In this document: in pieces, positions 53,683 to 62,629 of the stretch | Layout: every line of letters begins with the position of its first letter | Numbering within the stretch: the first letter of the stretch is position 1 | From: Chitinophaga filiformis | Lineage (GTDB): Bacteria > Bacteroidota > Bacteroidia > Chitinophagales > Chitinophagaceae | Length of the DNA stretch: 64,000 nucleotides | Reading direction: 5' to 3' | Assembly: GCF_023100805.1 (NCBI RefSeq) | Contig: NZ_CP095855.1 | Coordinates: 3,451,001-3,515,000 of the forward strand | Position numbers and translations under genes: made by a program | Notes under the pieces: model-generated | Told to the model about the DNA's origin: nothing | The model's database searches: none | The model's input: only the letters and a program-made list of their open reading frames with translations

Positions 53683-54924
53683 ATGATGAAGTATCTCGTA
53701 TGGGCCATGCTGTTATGCACTACGCCCGTCATGGCACAAACAACCCTGACATTGGAGGATTGTTACCAGCTGGCACAAAAGAACTACCCGCTTATTAAAC
53801 AGCGGGAGCTGATCAGCAGGACCGGCAATTATACGGTGGCCAATGCAGCCAAAGGTTATCTGCCGCAACTGACCTTCTCGGGGCAGGCTACGTACCAGTC
53901 GCAGGTTGTGGAGATCCCTTTCCCCGGTGCTCCCCAGCTAAGTAAAGACCAGTATAAGGTACAGGCGGAAGTAACGCAGACCATTTTCGATGGAGGGAAT
54001 ATCCATTACCAGAAAGAGCTGAGCAGGGCTAATACGGCTATTCAGCAGCAACAGCTGGAGGTGAACCTGTATACCGTAAAAGATAGGGTGAGCCAGCTCT
54101 TTTTCGGCATCCTCCTGATCGATGAGCAGCTGCGACAGAACGAATTGCGGATGGAGGATATCCGGAGCGGGATACACAAAACCGAAGGCGCCGTAAACAA
54201 TGGTACTGCTCTTCGCAGTAACCTGGATGAGCTGAAAGCGGAATTACTGAACACCGAACAATTGCGTGTGCAGCTGAAAGCCAGCCGGCAGGCCTACCTG
54301 CAGGTACTGGCACTGTTTATCAACCAGCCGCTGGATGATCAGGCCCGCCTCACCAGGCCTGCGCCCACTACCATGCCTGCAGAGATCCGCCGGCCTGAAT
54401 TGCTCCTGTACGACTATCAGCAGCGCAGTTATGATGTACAGGAAAAGCAACTGAAAGTTAGTTATCTGCCTAAGGTCAGCGCTTTTGTACAGGGTAGTTA
54501 CGGGCGGCCAACGCTGAATTTTGTGAGTAATGATTTTGGGTTTTATGGACTGGGAGGCATCCGCTTCAGCTGGGGATTAGGCAGCCTTTATACCAATAAG
54601 AACAGCCGGCAGATACTGCATATCAGTAAGCAGGAAGCGGAGGTACGCAAGGAGACCTTCCTGTTCGACACCCGGCTCTCCATGACCCGGCAGCAGATAG
54701 AAGCAGCTCAGTATAATGACCTTATCCGGCAGGATGAAGAGATCATTGCATTGCGTACTTCCGTTAAAAAGGCCGCCGTAGCGCAACTGGAAAATGGTGT
54801 GATCACTTCACATGATTACATCAGTCATGTGAACGCTGAAAGTCAGGCGAAGCAAAATCTCATCCTGCACGAGATCCAGCTGCTGCAGGTACAATACAAT
54901 AACAGAAATACATCCGGTAACTAA
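53683..54924 (+). CDS. TolC family outer membrane efflux protein
   Basis: A 413-residue outer membrane factor with signal peptide ending PVMAQ. It has two OEP repeats, each with a long helical hairpin (about 40-190 and 230-405), and QPTISFSG-like sequence LPQLTFSGQATYQSQ near residue 65 at the first barrel strand pair. It would form the trimeric channel-tunnel of a tripartite exporter with the HlyD and ABC proteins that follow. First structural gene of the operon, directly behind operator O2. Confidence 0.94.
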   Translation: MMKYLVWAMLLCTTPVMAQTTLTLEDCYQLAQKNYPLIKQRELISRTGNYTVANAAKGYLPQLTFSGQATYQSQVVEIPFPGAPQLSKDQYKVQAEVTQTIFDGGNIHYQKELSRANTAIQQQQLEVNLYTVKDRVSQLFFGILLIDEQLRQNELRMEDIRSGIHKTEGAVNNGTALRSNLDELKAELLNTEQLRVQLKASRQAYLQVLALFINQPLDDQARLTRPAPTTMPAEIRRPELLLYDYQQRSYDVQEKQLKVSYLPKVSAFVQGSYGRPTLNFVSNDFGFYGLGGIRFSWGLGSLYTNKNSRQILHISKQEAEVRKETFLFDTRLSMTRQQIEAAQYNDLIRQDEEIIALRTSVKKAAVAQLENGVITSHDYISHVNAESQAKQNLILHEIQLLQVQYNNRNTSGN

Positions 54925-54942
54925 TAAATCGTCGTTTGATAT

Positions 54943-55875
54943 ATGAAATACTTATCTATTTCCGTGCTCTTTTGCCTGCTGGCTGCCTGTTCAGGCAGGG
55001 AAACGGAGGCAGACGCTTCAGGCAATTTTGAGGCTGATGAAGTGATCGTGTCTGCACAACAGAACGGACAACTGCTGTCATTTACCGTACAGGAAGGAGA
55101 TACCCTGCGCGAAGGAGCTATTGTAGGACAGATAGACGTCAACGGCCTGGCCTTACAGAAAGAACAGGCGGAGGCTACTATCAATGCTTTGAGAGAAAAG
55201 ACCACAGATCCGCAGCCGCAACTGGCGCTGGTACGTAAACAGCTGGCCGTGCAGGAGTCGCAGCTAAAGCAGTTACTGCATGAACAGCAACGTACGGAGA
55301 ACCTGGTAAAGGCAGATGCCGCCACACCAAAACAACTGGATGATATCAATGCGCAGGTGGACCAGTTACAGAAACAGCTTATCGTCACCCGCCAGCAGTT
55401 GACAGTAAACGAAACCAGTGTTGCTGACAAGAACAGGAGTGTATTGAGTGAGAAAGGCCCCTTGCAGAAATCATTGGCCCGCTATGATGACGAGATCAGG
55501 AAAGGAGTGATTGTAAACCCGGTAAAAGGCACTGTGCTGGCAAGATATGCGTTACAGGGCGAGATGGCGGTGGTAGGAAAAGCATTGTACAAGATAGCAG
55601 ATACAGATACCCTGCTGCTGAAAGCATATGTCACCGGAACGCAACTGCCGGAGATCAAACTGGGACAGTCAGTAAAGGTATTGATCGATGCGGGGAAGAA
55701 AGATTACAAGACCTATCCTGGTGTGATATCTTATGTTTCCGGCAAGTCGGAGTTTACGCCTAAAACCATCCAGACAAAAGAAGAACGCGCCAATCTTGTG
55801 TATGCTATCAAGATCCGCGTTCCGAATGATGGTTATCTGAAAATAGGCATGTTTGCCATCACTCAATTCCATTGA
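54943..55875 (+). CDS. HlyD/YbhG-type periplasmic adaptor lipoprotein
   Basis: A 310-residue membrane fusion protein with a lipoprotein signal (LLAACSGRE, Cys about 16). A lipoyl-like half (GNFEADEVIVSAQQNGQLLSF, VQEGDTLREGAIVGQID) is followed by a long helical hairpin (about 75-165), the second lipoyl half and a barrel domain (YVTGTQLPEIKLGQSVKVLID). It should bridge the ABC permeases and TolC. It begins 18 bases after tolC and runs into the first ATPase gene with a gap of two bases. Confidence 0.93.
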   Translation: MKYLSISVLFCLLAACSGRETEADASGNFEADEVIVSAQQNGQLLSFTVQEGDTLREGAIVGQIDVNGLALQKEQAEATINALREKTTDPQPQLALVRKQLAVQESQLKQLLHEQQRTENLVKADAATPKQLDDINAQVDQLQKQLIVTRQQLTVNETSVADKNRSVLSEKGPLQKSLARYDDEIRKGVIVNPVKGTVLARYALQGEMAVVGKALYKIADTDTLLLKAYVTGTQLPEIKLGQSVKVLIDAGKKDYKTYPGVISYVSGKSEFTPKTIQTKEERANLVYAIKIRVPNDGYLKIGMFAITQFH

Positions 55876-55877
55876 TC

Positions 55878-56801
55878 ATGGATACAGTTATACTGCAGCA
55901 TGTCAGTAAATCGTACGTCAAAGCCGGGCCACCTGCCTTAGAGGACGTATCGTTCTCTGTAAAAAAGGGAGAGCTGTTTGGGCTGATAGGGCCTGATGGC
56001 GCCGGCAAGTCGACCATCTTCCGTATACTCACAACATTGCTGTTGTCGGATAAGGGAACTGCTACCGTGGCCGGATATGATGTGGTAAAGCATTACCATG
56101 AGATCCGCAGCTGCGTGGGATATATGCCCGGGAAGTTCTCGCTTTACCAGGACCTGACGATCGAAGAGAACCTGCATTTTTTTGCCACCTTGTTCGGTAC
56201 AACGGTAGCAGCGAACTATGCACTGATCAAAGATATTTACGAGCAGATCGCTCCATTCAAAAACAGGCGTGCGGGGAAGTTGTCGGGTGGCATGAAGCAA
56301 AAGCTGGCACTTTGCTGTGCGCTCATCCACAGGCCTGAAGTACTTTTCCTCGACGAGCCCACCACAGGTGTAGACGCAGTTTCGCGCAGGGAATTCTGGG
56401 AAATGCTGCAACGCCTGAAGAGGGAAGGCATTACGATAGTAGTGTCCACTCCTTACATGGACGAGGCCAGCCTCTGTGAGCGGATCGCGCTGATACAAAC
56501 AGGCCGGATACTGTCAATCGATACGCCTGCAAATATTATCAGCGCTTATCCGGGCAAGCTGTATGCGTTGATGGCAGCAAAGGTGCATCTGCTGTTGAAA
56601 GATACAAGGCAGTATGCCGGTATCGCGCAATGTTATGCTGCAGGAGATACACTACACCTCTCGTTCAAAAATGAGGAAACGGACCATCCGGCAGCCTTGC
56701 TGTCCTGGCTTGAAAGTAAAGGGCATCAGGGGGTTCATATTAAAGCCATCACACCAGATATAGAAGACTGTTTTATTGCTAAAACAAGCATCCATGAGTG
56801 A
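55878..56801 (+). CDS. ABC transporter ATPase, YbhF N-half-like (switch histidine missing)
   Basis: A 307-residue ABC ATPase from the ATG at 55878. Walker A GPDGAGKST (38-46), signature LSGGM (135-139), Walker B VLFLDEPTTG and the D-loop are canonical. The switch histidine is replaced: VVSTPYMDEA has Pro192 where TTHYMDEA is expected, so its own ATP site is probably slow or dead. Its good LSGG signature can complete the site of the second ATPase. In E. coli YbhF both halves are one chain; here they are separate genes that overlap by eight bases. Confidence 0.93.
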   Translation: MDTVILQHVSKSYVKAGPPALEDVSFSVKKGELFGLIGPDGAGKSTIFRILTTLLLSDKGTATVAGYDVVKHYHEIRSCVGYMPGKFSLYQDLTIEENLHFFATLFGTTVAANYALIKDIYEQIAPFKNRRAGKLSGGMKQKLALCCALIHRPEVLFLDEPTTGVDAVSRREFWEMLQRLKREGITIVVSTPYMDEASLCERIALIQTGRILSIDTPANIISAYPGKLYALMAAKVHLLLKDTRQYAGIAQCYAAGDTLHLSFKNEETDHPAALLSWLESKGHQGVHIKAITPDIEDCFIAKTSIHE

Positions 56802-57537
56802 AAAGGCAATCGTCTGTAAAGACCTGACAAAACGATTCGGCGATTTTGTAGCGGTGGATCATATTTCTTTTGACGTTGACCAGGGTGAGATCTTCGGGTT
56901 CCTCGGGGCGAACGGTGCAGGGAAAACAACCGCCATGCGCATGTTGTGCGGTCTGTCTTATCCCACTTCCGGCGAGGCTGCCGTAGCGGGTTATAATGTG
57001 TTTAAGCAACAGGAAGAGATCAAGCGGAACATCGGTTATATGAGCCAGAAATTCTCCCTGTATGAGAGCCTGACGGTGAAAGAGAACATCCGTTTTTATG
57101 GTGGCGTCTATGGCTTATCTGACAGGCAGCTGAAGGAAAAGGGTGATGAGCTGATCGCAAAACTGGGTTTGGAGAAAGAAGCAAAAATGATGGTAGGCAG
57201 TCTGCCCTTGGGCTGGAAGCAAAAGCTGGCATTCTCCGTAGCCATCATCCACCAGCCCCGGATCGTATTCCTCGATGAGCCTACCGGAGGAGTGGACCCG
57301 GTAACGCGCCGGCAGTTCTGGGACCTGATATACGATGCAGCGGATAGTGGTATTACTGTATTTGTCACAACGCACTACATGGATGAAGCGGAGTATTGTA
57401 ACCGTATTTCGGTGATGGTAGACGGGCGCATAGATGCATTGGACTCACCAGCCAATCTGAAGCGGCAGTTTAATGCCGGTTCTATGAATGAAGTATTTTA
57501 TGCATTGGCGAGGACCGCAAAACGTTCAGCCGACTAA
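56794..57537 (+). CDS. ABC transporter ATPase, YbhF C-half-like (degenerate signature)
   Basis: A 247-residue ATPase from the ATG at 56794. Walker A GANGAGKTT (38-46) and Walker B IVFLDEPTGG are canonical and the switch His194 is present (TTHYMDEAE), but the signature is degenerate (LPLGW at 137-141 in place of LSGGQ). It therefore complements the first ATPase. It ends 11 bases before the first permease gene. Confidence 0.94.
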   Translation: MSEKAIVCKDLTKRFGDFVAVDHISFDVDQGEIFGFLGANGAGKTTAMRMLCGLSYPTSGEAAVAGYNVFKQQEEIKRNIGYMSQKFSLYESLTVKENIRFYGGVYGLSDRQLKEKGDELIAKLGLEKEAKMMVGSLPLGWKQKLAFSVAIIHQPRIVFLDEPTGGVDPVTRRQFWDLIYDAADSGITVFVTTHYMDEAEYCNRISVMVDGRIDALDSPANLKRQFNAGSMNEVFYALARTAKRSAD

Positions 57538-57548
57538 ACAAGATATAC

Positions 57549-58655
57549 ATGAAACAGTTCATGGTTTTTGTCAAAAAAGAATTTTACCACGTATTCAGGG
57601 ACAGGCGCACTTTGCTGATCCTGTTCGGGTTGCCGGTCATGCAGATCCTGTTGTTCGGCTATGCGCTGACAACAGAAATAAAGAATGCAGATATCATCAT
57701 TGTGGATCATGCGGGAGATGCCGCTTCGCAGCAGCTCACGACAATGATCGCCGCCAGTAAATATTTTAATATCGCAGCCAGCGCCGTGTCTGATGCGGAT
57801 ATCTACAAGGCGTTTAAGAAAGGAGCGGTGAAATGTGCGGTGGTGTTCCCGATTGGTTTTGGTAATGATCTGTTGCATGGTCAGTCGGCGCAGGTACAGA
57901 TCATTGCAGATGCCGCTGATCCGAATACGGCGAAAACACTGACCAATTATCTCACTGCTATTATCGGCGATTATCAGCAGCAGATCAATCCTACCGCCAA
58001 TATACCCATGCGTATAGAGCCGGTGACCCGGATGCTGTACAATCCGGAGTTGAACGGTTCTATGAACTTTGTGCCTGGCGTTATGGCGCTGGTGCTGATG
58101 ATCATTTGCACTACGCTGACATCGGTATCTATTGTGCGGGAGAAGGAGATGGGCACTATGGAGATATTGCTGGTATCACCCTTTAAGCCTACCTATGTCG
58201 TATTGGCCAAAGCAGTGCCGTATCTGGCATTATCGCTGGTAGATCTTATCATTATCCTGTTGCTGAGCGTATTCCTGCTGGATATGCCTATCAGGGGAAA
58301 TATCATACTGCTGTTCCTGGAAAGTACATTGTTCATCATCTGTTGTCTTTCGCTGGGACTGCTTATCTCCAGCGTTACACGTACACAGCAGATTGCGATG
58401 ATGGTATCGATGATGGGCATGATGCTGCCGACCATCTTATTTACAGGCTTTATTTTTCCGCTGGAGAATATGCCATTGCCTTTACAGCTCATTTCCAACC
58501 TGGTGCCTTCCCGCTGGTTCTACGTGATCATCAAGGCGGTGATGCTGAAAGGACTGGGATTAGGTGTCATCTGGAAGGAAACACTGGTATTGGCAGGGAT
58601 GACCACCGCCCTGCTGATGATCAGCATTAAAAGCTTTAAAACGCGTCTGTCATGA
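57549..58655 (+). CDS. ABC-2 type permease, first of two
   Basis: A 368-residue ABC-2 permease (YbhS/YbhR type): N-terminal KKEFYHVFRDRRTLLILFGLPVMQILLFG cytoplasmic and first helix, a long periplasmic domain (about 45-165), then five C-terminal helices with SIVREKEMGTMEILLVSP as the coupling element. A partner of the next permease; its stop overlaps the next start by four bases. Confidence 0.94.
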   Translation: MKQFMVFVKKEFYHVFRDRRTLLILFGLPVMQILLFGYALTTEIKNADIIIVDHAGDAASQQLTTMIAASKYFNIAASAVSDADIYKAFKKGAVKCAVVFPIGFGNDLLHGQSAQVQIIADAADPNTAKTLTNYLTAIIGDYQQQINPTANIPMRIEPVTRMLYNPELNGSMNFVPGVMALVLMIICTTLTSVSIVREKEMGTMEILLVSPFKPTYVVLAKAVPYLALSLVDLIIILLLSVFLLDMPIRGNIILLFLESTLFIICCLSLGLLISSVTRTQQIAMMVSMMGMMLPTILFTGFIFPLENMPLPLQLISNLVPSRWFYVIIKAVMLKGLGLGVIWKETLVLAGMTTALLMISIKSFKTRLS

Positions 58656-59764
58656 GAACATTACGACTATTACTCGAGAAGGAATTCAGGCAGATATTCC
58701 GCGATAAAGGACTTTTACCGGTCATCTTTATTATGCCCCTGGTCCAGCTGCTGATCATGCCCCTAGCGGCCAATTTTGATGTAAAGAACATCAACCTGGT
58801 GGTAGTAGACAGGGACCATTCCTCCTATACACAACAGATGGTGACGAAAATTGCTTCTTCCGGGTACTTTCACATCACCGGCTATTATACCGGTTATGCA
58901 CCGGCCCTGCACGAAATAGAACGGGAAAAGGCAGACATCATCCTGGAGATCCCGGCACACTTCGAAACAGACCTGGTGCGGGAGAGCAGGGCAGAGGTCT
59001 ATCTTGCTGCCGATGCTATCAATGGTACGAAGGCGGGACTGGGTACCGCTTATCTCAACACCATCCTGGGCGATTTTAACAATGAGATCCGCATGCGATG
59101 GTTGCCAGCTAAGACCACTGCCGGCAATGTCGATGTGACCTATTCGAACTGGTTCAACCCGGAGATGAACTATCATCTGTACATGGTACCGGGCATCCTG
59201 GTGCTGCTGGTGACGATGGTAGGTGGTTTCATTGCCGCGCTGAATATTGTAAAGGAAAAAGAGATAGGCACCATCGAGCAGATCAATGTAACACCTATCA
59301 AAAAATGGCAGTTCATCATTGGAAAGATGATCCCTTTCTGGGTGATCGGCATGGTGGACTTTACCCTGGGGTTATTGCTGGCGAGATTTGTATATGGTGT
59401 TATTCCGCTGGGCAGCCTGTTGCTGTTATATAGTTTTCTGGCGATATACCTGGTGGCTTTGCTGGGCTTTGGACTGTTGATATCAACGTACAGCGATAAT
59501 CAGTTACAGGCGATGTTCGTTGCTTTTTTCTTCATCATGATCTTTACACTGATGAGTGGGCTGTTCGTTTCGGTGGATAATATGCCGCCATGGGCCAAGA
59601 TGATCGCTAGATTAACGCCCGTAACGCATTTCATTGATGTGGTGCGGATGATCGTACTGAAAGGCAGTCATTTCAGCGATATCAGGATGCAGTTCCTGTA
59701 TGAAATAGCGTTCGCTGTGGTGCTGAATGGCTGGGCAATTCTTAACTATCGTAAAACCGCTTAA
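58652..59764 (+). CDS. ABC-2 type permease, second of two
   Basis: A 370-residue ABC-2 permease with the same layout as its neighbour: LEKEFRQIFRDKGLLPVIFIMPLVQLLIM at the N-terminus, periplasmic domain, then five helices and the coupling element NIVKEKEIGTIEQINVTPI. The two permeases probably form a heterodimer matching the heterodimeric ATPase. End of the efflux operon. Confidence 0.94.
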   Translation: MRTLRLLLEKEFRQIFRDKGLLPVIFIMPLVQLLIMPLAANFDVKNINLVVVDRDHSSYTQQMVTKIASSGYFHITGYYTGYAPALHEIEREKADIILEIPAHFETDLVRESRAEVYLAADAINGTKAGLGTAYLNTILGDFNNEIRMRWLPAKTTAGNVDVTYSNWFNPEMNYHLYMVPGILVLLVTMVGGFIAALNIVKEKEIGTIEQINVTPIKKWQFIIGKMIPFWVIGMVDFTLGLLLARFVYGVIPLGSLLLLYSFLAIYLVALLGFGLLISTYSDNQLQAMFVAFFFIMIFTLMSGLFVSVDNMPPWAKMIARLTPVTHFIDVVRMIVLKGSHFSDIRMQFLYEIAFAVVLNGWAILNYRKTA

Positions 59765-59801
59765 GTTTTTATAATATATACAGTTGTAGGTTTAGGCAGA
59801 T

Positions 59802-59825
59802 GGCCGGGATAGTCTTATCCCGGCC
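59802..59825. terminator. Bidirectional hairpin between convergent genes
   Basis: GGCCGGGATA (59802-59811) and TATCCCGGCC (59816-59825) form a perfect 10-bp stem with a GTCT loop, halfway between the permease stop and the end of the convergent MocR gene. Confidence 0.75.
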
Positions 59826-59832
59826 TCACTAT

Positions 59833-61260
59833 TTACGACATCTTCCGGATCAGTCGTCCTAATGTCTTTAAACCTTCATCTATCTGTTTGCTCCAGGGAT
59901 TGCTGAAGCTGATCCGCATACAATTATTATAGCGTTCCTGCAGGGAGAAGATCCTACCGGGTGCGAAAGATACTTTATGTTTTATGGCCTGTTCATACAG
60001 CTCGTAGGTATTCACTTTCGGATGGAGCTCTACCCACAGCACAAAACCTCCCTGTGGGCGTGATACGCAGCAGTCTTCCGGAAAATATTCCCTGATAGCC
60101 TGCAGGTGGCGCATGTATTGTGTATGCAGGTTCTTTCTCATTCCCCTGAGATGGTGCTCGTAGCGGTCGTTCTCCAGGAAACAGGCAATGGCGGCGCTGG
60201 GCAGGGAGGGAGAGGAGATAGAGTGATGCCTTTTCAGGTTCAGCACTTTCTCTTTGTATCTGCCGGGCACTGTCCATCCTACGCGGTACCCCGGAGCGAG
60301 CGATTTGGAAAAGGAATTGCATAGCAGTACCAGTCCGTTGGTATCAAATGTCTGACATACGCCGGGGCGTTCCTTGCCGAAGTACATGTCGCCATAGATA
60401 TCATCTTCGATCAGCGGGATGTTGTACTTTTCCAGCAGTCTGACGAGTTCCTGTTTGTGGCAGTCAGGCATGCAGGCTCCCAGTGGATTCGTAAAATTGG
60501 TGACGAAGAGGCAGGCTTTAATTTTAAACTTCGGGATAGCTTTGTCCAGGTATTCCAGGTCTACGCCCGTTCCCGGGTGAGTAGGGACTTCCAGTACTTT
60601 TAATCCCAGGCTTTCCGCCAGTTGCAGGGAGCCGTAATATGCAGGGCTTTCCAGTGCGATGGTGTCGCCAGGTTGTGTTACTGCGGATAAGCAGAGCGTA
60701 AGGGCGTCCATGCAGCCATTGGTGGTTACAATATCTTCTTCACTAATAGCGCCGCCCCAGAGGATTGAGTTCCGGGCGATCTGCCGCCGGAGGTCGGGGT
60801 TGCCTTGCACCGGTTCATAAGCAATGCCGGCATTGGGCGACTTGCGCAGTGCCTGTATCAGTGCCTTGGAGATCTTCGCTGCCGGCAGCAGGGATTCCGG
60901 TGGCGCGGCGGAGGCGAGCCTGGTGATATTCTGCAGGCTCATATCCTGGGATACCTGTGTGATCATTTCATGCAGCGTGACTTCTGAGGGCTTTTTTACC
61001 GCTTCACAAGCTTTCGGCATTTCCGGCATTCTGCGCGGGCTGAAGATCACGTAATAACCCGATTTAGGGCGGGATTCTATCAGTCCTTTAGCTTCCAGGT
61101 GGTAGTAGGCCTGGAAGGCGGTGCTCATACTCACGCCCTGTTCTTCGCTCATGGTGCGGACGGAGGGGAGTTTGTCGCCGATTTTCAGGACATCTTTGGA
61201 GATGAGCTGTTCCAGTTTGTCGGCGATCTGGAGGTAGAGATGTTCGGCTGTTTTTAGCAT
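59833..61260 (-). CDS. MocR/GntR-type PLP-dependent regulator
   Basis: About 475 residues from the ATG at 61260 (MLKTAEHLYLQIADKLEQL); the longer frame to 61380 enters the hairpin element and is rejected. GntR winged helix (LISKDVLKIGDKLPSVRTMSEEQGVSMSTAF) followed by a complete fold-type I aminotransferase domain with the canonical PLP lysine in LLCNSFSKSLAPGYRVGW and a C-terminal MRISFSNPW. It is either a PLP-sensing regulator or has aminotransferase-type ligand sensing. It is isolated; the hairpin elements lie directly upstream. Confidence 0.93.
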   Translation of the reverse strand: MLKTAEHLYLQIADKLEQLISKDVLKIGDKLPSVRTMSEEQGVSMSTAFQAYYHLEAKGLIESRPKSGYYVIFSPRRMPEMPKACEAVKKPSEVTLHEMITQVSQDMSLQNITRLASAAPPESLLPAAKISKALIQALRKSPNAGIAYEPVQGNPDLRRQIARNSILWGGAISEEDIVTTNGCMDALTLCLSAVTQPGDTIALESPAYYGSLQLAESLGLKVLEVPTHPGTGVDLEYLDKAIPKFKIKACLFVTNFTNPLGACMPDCHKQELVRLLEKYNIPLIEDDIYGDMYFGKERPGVCQTFDTNGLVLLCNSFSKSLAPGYRVGWTVPGRYKEKVLNLKRHHSISSPSLPSAAIACFLENDRYEHHLRGMRKNLHTQYMRHLQAIREYFPEDCCVSRPQGGFVLWVELHPKVNTYELYEQAIKHKVSFAPGRIFSLQERYNNCMRISFSNPWSKQIDEGLKTLGRLIRKMS

Positions 61261-61330
61261 TGGTGATCTGATATGGTTCAAAAGTAATAAAAATACATCT
61301 GATATGGTGAGGGGATTTTCGGGTGGCTTC

Positions 61331-61470
61331 GGTTCCAGGTGCGACCCCGGGCTCGAGCCCTTGCTGTCAGGTATTATCAATCGTGTCTAATTTTTGAAGC
61401 TTTATTAAACTCCCGTCAGGCGTATCGGCGCTCTCAAAGGGATAAGGCCCTTGGGTCTCCACCTGGAACC
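61331..61470. repeat. ~150-nt hairpin element, copy 1 (short form)
   Basis: Ends GGTTCCAGGTGCGACCC and GGGTCTCCACCTGGAACC are inverted repeats. Compared with copy 2 it lacks about 12 bases near the left arm (GTATCCCTTTTC). The region ACTCCCGTCAGGCGTATCGG through AAGGGATAAGGCCC is identical in copy 2. Confidence 0.85.
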
Positions 61471-61540
61471 TTCCGCTGTTGTCGGGATGATGAGGTCCGT
61501 TGTGATAGACGATTGGATGGTTTGTTGGTTGTGTAGCTTC

Positions 61541-61691
61541 GGTTCCAGGTGGGACCCCGGGCTGTATCCCTTTTCGAGCCCTTGCTATTAAACATTATCA
61601 ATCGTGTTTGGCTTTGGGAGCTTTATTAAACTCCCGTCAGGCGTATCGGCGCTCTCAAAGGGATAAGGCCCTTGGGTCTCCACCTGGAACC
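61541..61691. repeat. ~150-nt hairpin element, copy 2 (full form)
   Basis: GGTTCCAGGTGGGACCC pairs with GGGTCTCCACCTGGAACC; inside, GGGCTGTATCCCTT can pair with AAGGGATAAGGCCC, and CTTTGGGAGC with GCTCTCAAAG. About 40 bases after each copy are also shared (TTCCGCTG, then ATGAGxTCCGTT). The 720 bases between 61261 and 61980 are therefore mostly these two elements. Confidence 0.85.
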
Positions 61692-61930
61692 TTCCGCTGC
61701 AGCTGGGGAGATGTTGAGAGGATGAGCTCCGTTATAATTGACTGCAGATGCGGGTTTATAATAACTGTGTAATCTTCCGGTCTTCGACTTTTAATCTTCC
61801 CTATCAACCCAGAAGCGAATATGCACGCTTATTATGTTGCTGTCTTAGTGTCTTATATCCAGTATGGTGAATCAGGTATTACAGACAAGTACGTTTTCTT
61901 GCTAAGTTTCCTGGTCTGTTGAAGATTTAT

Positions 61931-61960
61931 TTTGCGCAACTGGAAAATTGCATAACTTTA
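61931..61960 (+). promoter_or_regulatory. Promoter of the ArsR-Ada gene
   Basis: TTTG at 61931-61934 as -33 box and TAACTTTA at 61953-61960 as a near-consensus -7 box, spaced 18 bases. The two inverted repeats at 61933 and 61959 overlap both boxes, so a bound regulator would block or re-position polymerase. Confidence 0.6.
61933..61954. promoter_or_regulatory. Operator 1 of the ArsR-Ada gene
   Basis: TGCGCAACTGGAAAATTGCATA: half sites TGCGCAA and TTGCATA around eight bases. It is a slightly imperfect version of operator 2, with a centre-to-centre spacing of 26 bp. Confidence 0.65.
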
Positions 61961-61980
61961 TGCAACTAAAAAATTGCATA
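61959..61980. promoter_or_regulatory. Operator 2 of the ArsR-Ada gene
   Basis: Half sites TATGCAA and TTGCATA are perfect inverted repeats around CTAAAAAA, ending one base before the start codon. Imperfect inverted repeats of this type are usual ArsR-family binding sites. Confidence 0.7.
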
Positions 61981-62511
61981 ATGGAAGAACTGTTTAAGGG
62001 CGTTGCCGATCCGGTACGCAGGGAGATTCTTTCCCTCTTACGTTTGCAGCCATTAAATGTGAATCAGATAAATGAACATTTTGACGATATCAGCAGACAG
62101 GCTGTGTCCAAGCATTTGCAGTTCCTGGAAGACAGCGGTTGGATAAAGATCTATCAGGCAGGAAGGGAACGATACGGATATCTCAATAAGACAGCTTTCT
62201 ACGCCCTTAAGGAATGGTTGGATACCTATCTCCAATGGGGACAGCAGTCACTGGAAAATGATCATGGGGTATTCCTTGAACGGACTGCTTATGAGAAAGG
62301 CGCTCCCCTGACTCTGCCTGTAATGTTGCAGGCGATGCTGAGTAAGGATAAGGAATTTGATGGCCTTTTCTATAATGCAGTACGTACCACAGGTATCTTC
62401 TGTAAGCCATCCTGCTCTGCAAATCCACGACCTGATAACGTCACTTTTTATCTTACAAGGGAAGAAGCTATGAAGAATGGATATCGTGCCTGTAAGCGAT
62501 GTAAGCCGTAG
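61981..62511 (+). CDS. ArsR winged-helix regulator fused to an Ada-type methyl-acceptor zinc domain
   Basis: A 176-residue protein from the ATG at 61981 (MEELFKGVADPVRREIL, the usual ArsR start); upstream in-frame starts (61960 ATG, 61948 TTG) would lie inside operator 2. Residues 1-90 are an ArsR-type winged helix (QINEHFDDISRQAVSKHLQFLEDSGWI, wing AGRERYGYLN). Residues 120-176 match the N-terminal domain of Ada: FDGLFYNAVRTTGIFCKPSC, then a CKRCKP end, with Cys141, Cys145, Cys171 and Cys174 spaced as Ada Cys38, 42, 69 and 72. In Ada, Cys38 takes the methyl from DNA phosphotriesters and switches the protein into an activator. Neither the AraC nor the O6-methyltransferase domain of Ada is present. 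Confidence 0.9.
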   Translation: MEELFKGVADPVRREILSLLRLQPLNVNQINEHFDDISRQAVSKHLQFLEDSGWIKIYQAGRERYGYLNKTAFYALKEWLDTYLQWGQQSLENDHGVFLERTAYEKGAPLTLPVMLQAMLSKDKEFDGLFYNAVRTTGIFCKPSCSANPRPDNVTFYLTREEAMKNGYRACKRCKP

Positions 62512-62629
62512 AACCTGGGTGGTATCGTACAGGGGGAACAGTAGTTATGTTCTTCGGCGCTGTTTAACATTCATTATCCGCATTTGGTTACCTGCTGTGT
62601 TTAACCAACTAATTTATTAATAACAATTC

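Noticed and set aside
61261..61380. N-terminal extension of the second MocR-like regulator
   Set aside because: It is translated from the hairpin element; the internal ATG at 61260 starts exactly where GntR proteins usually start.
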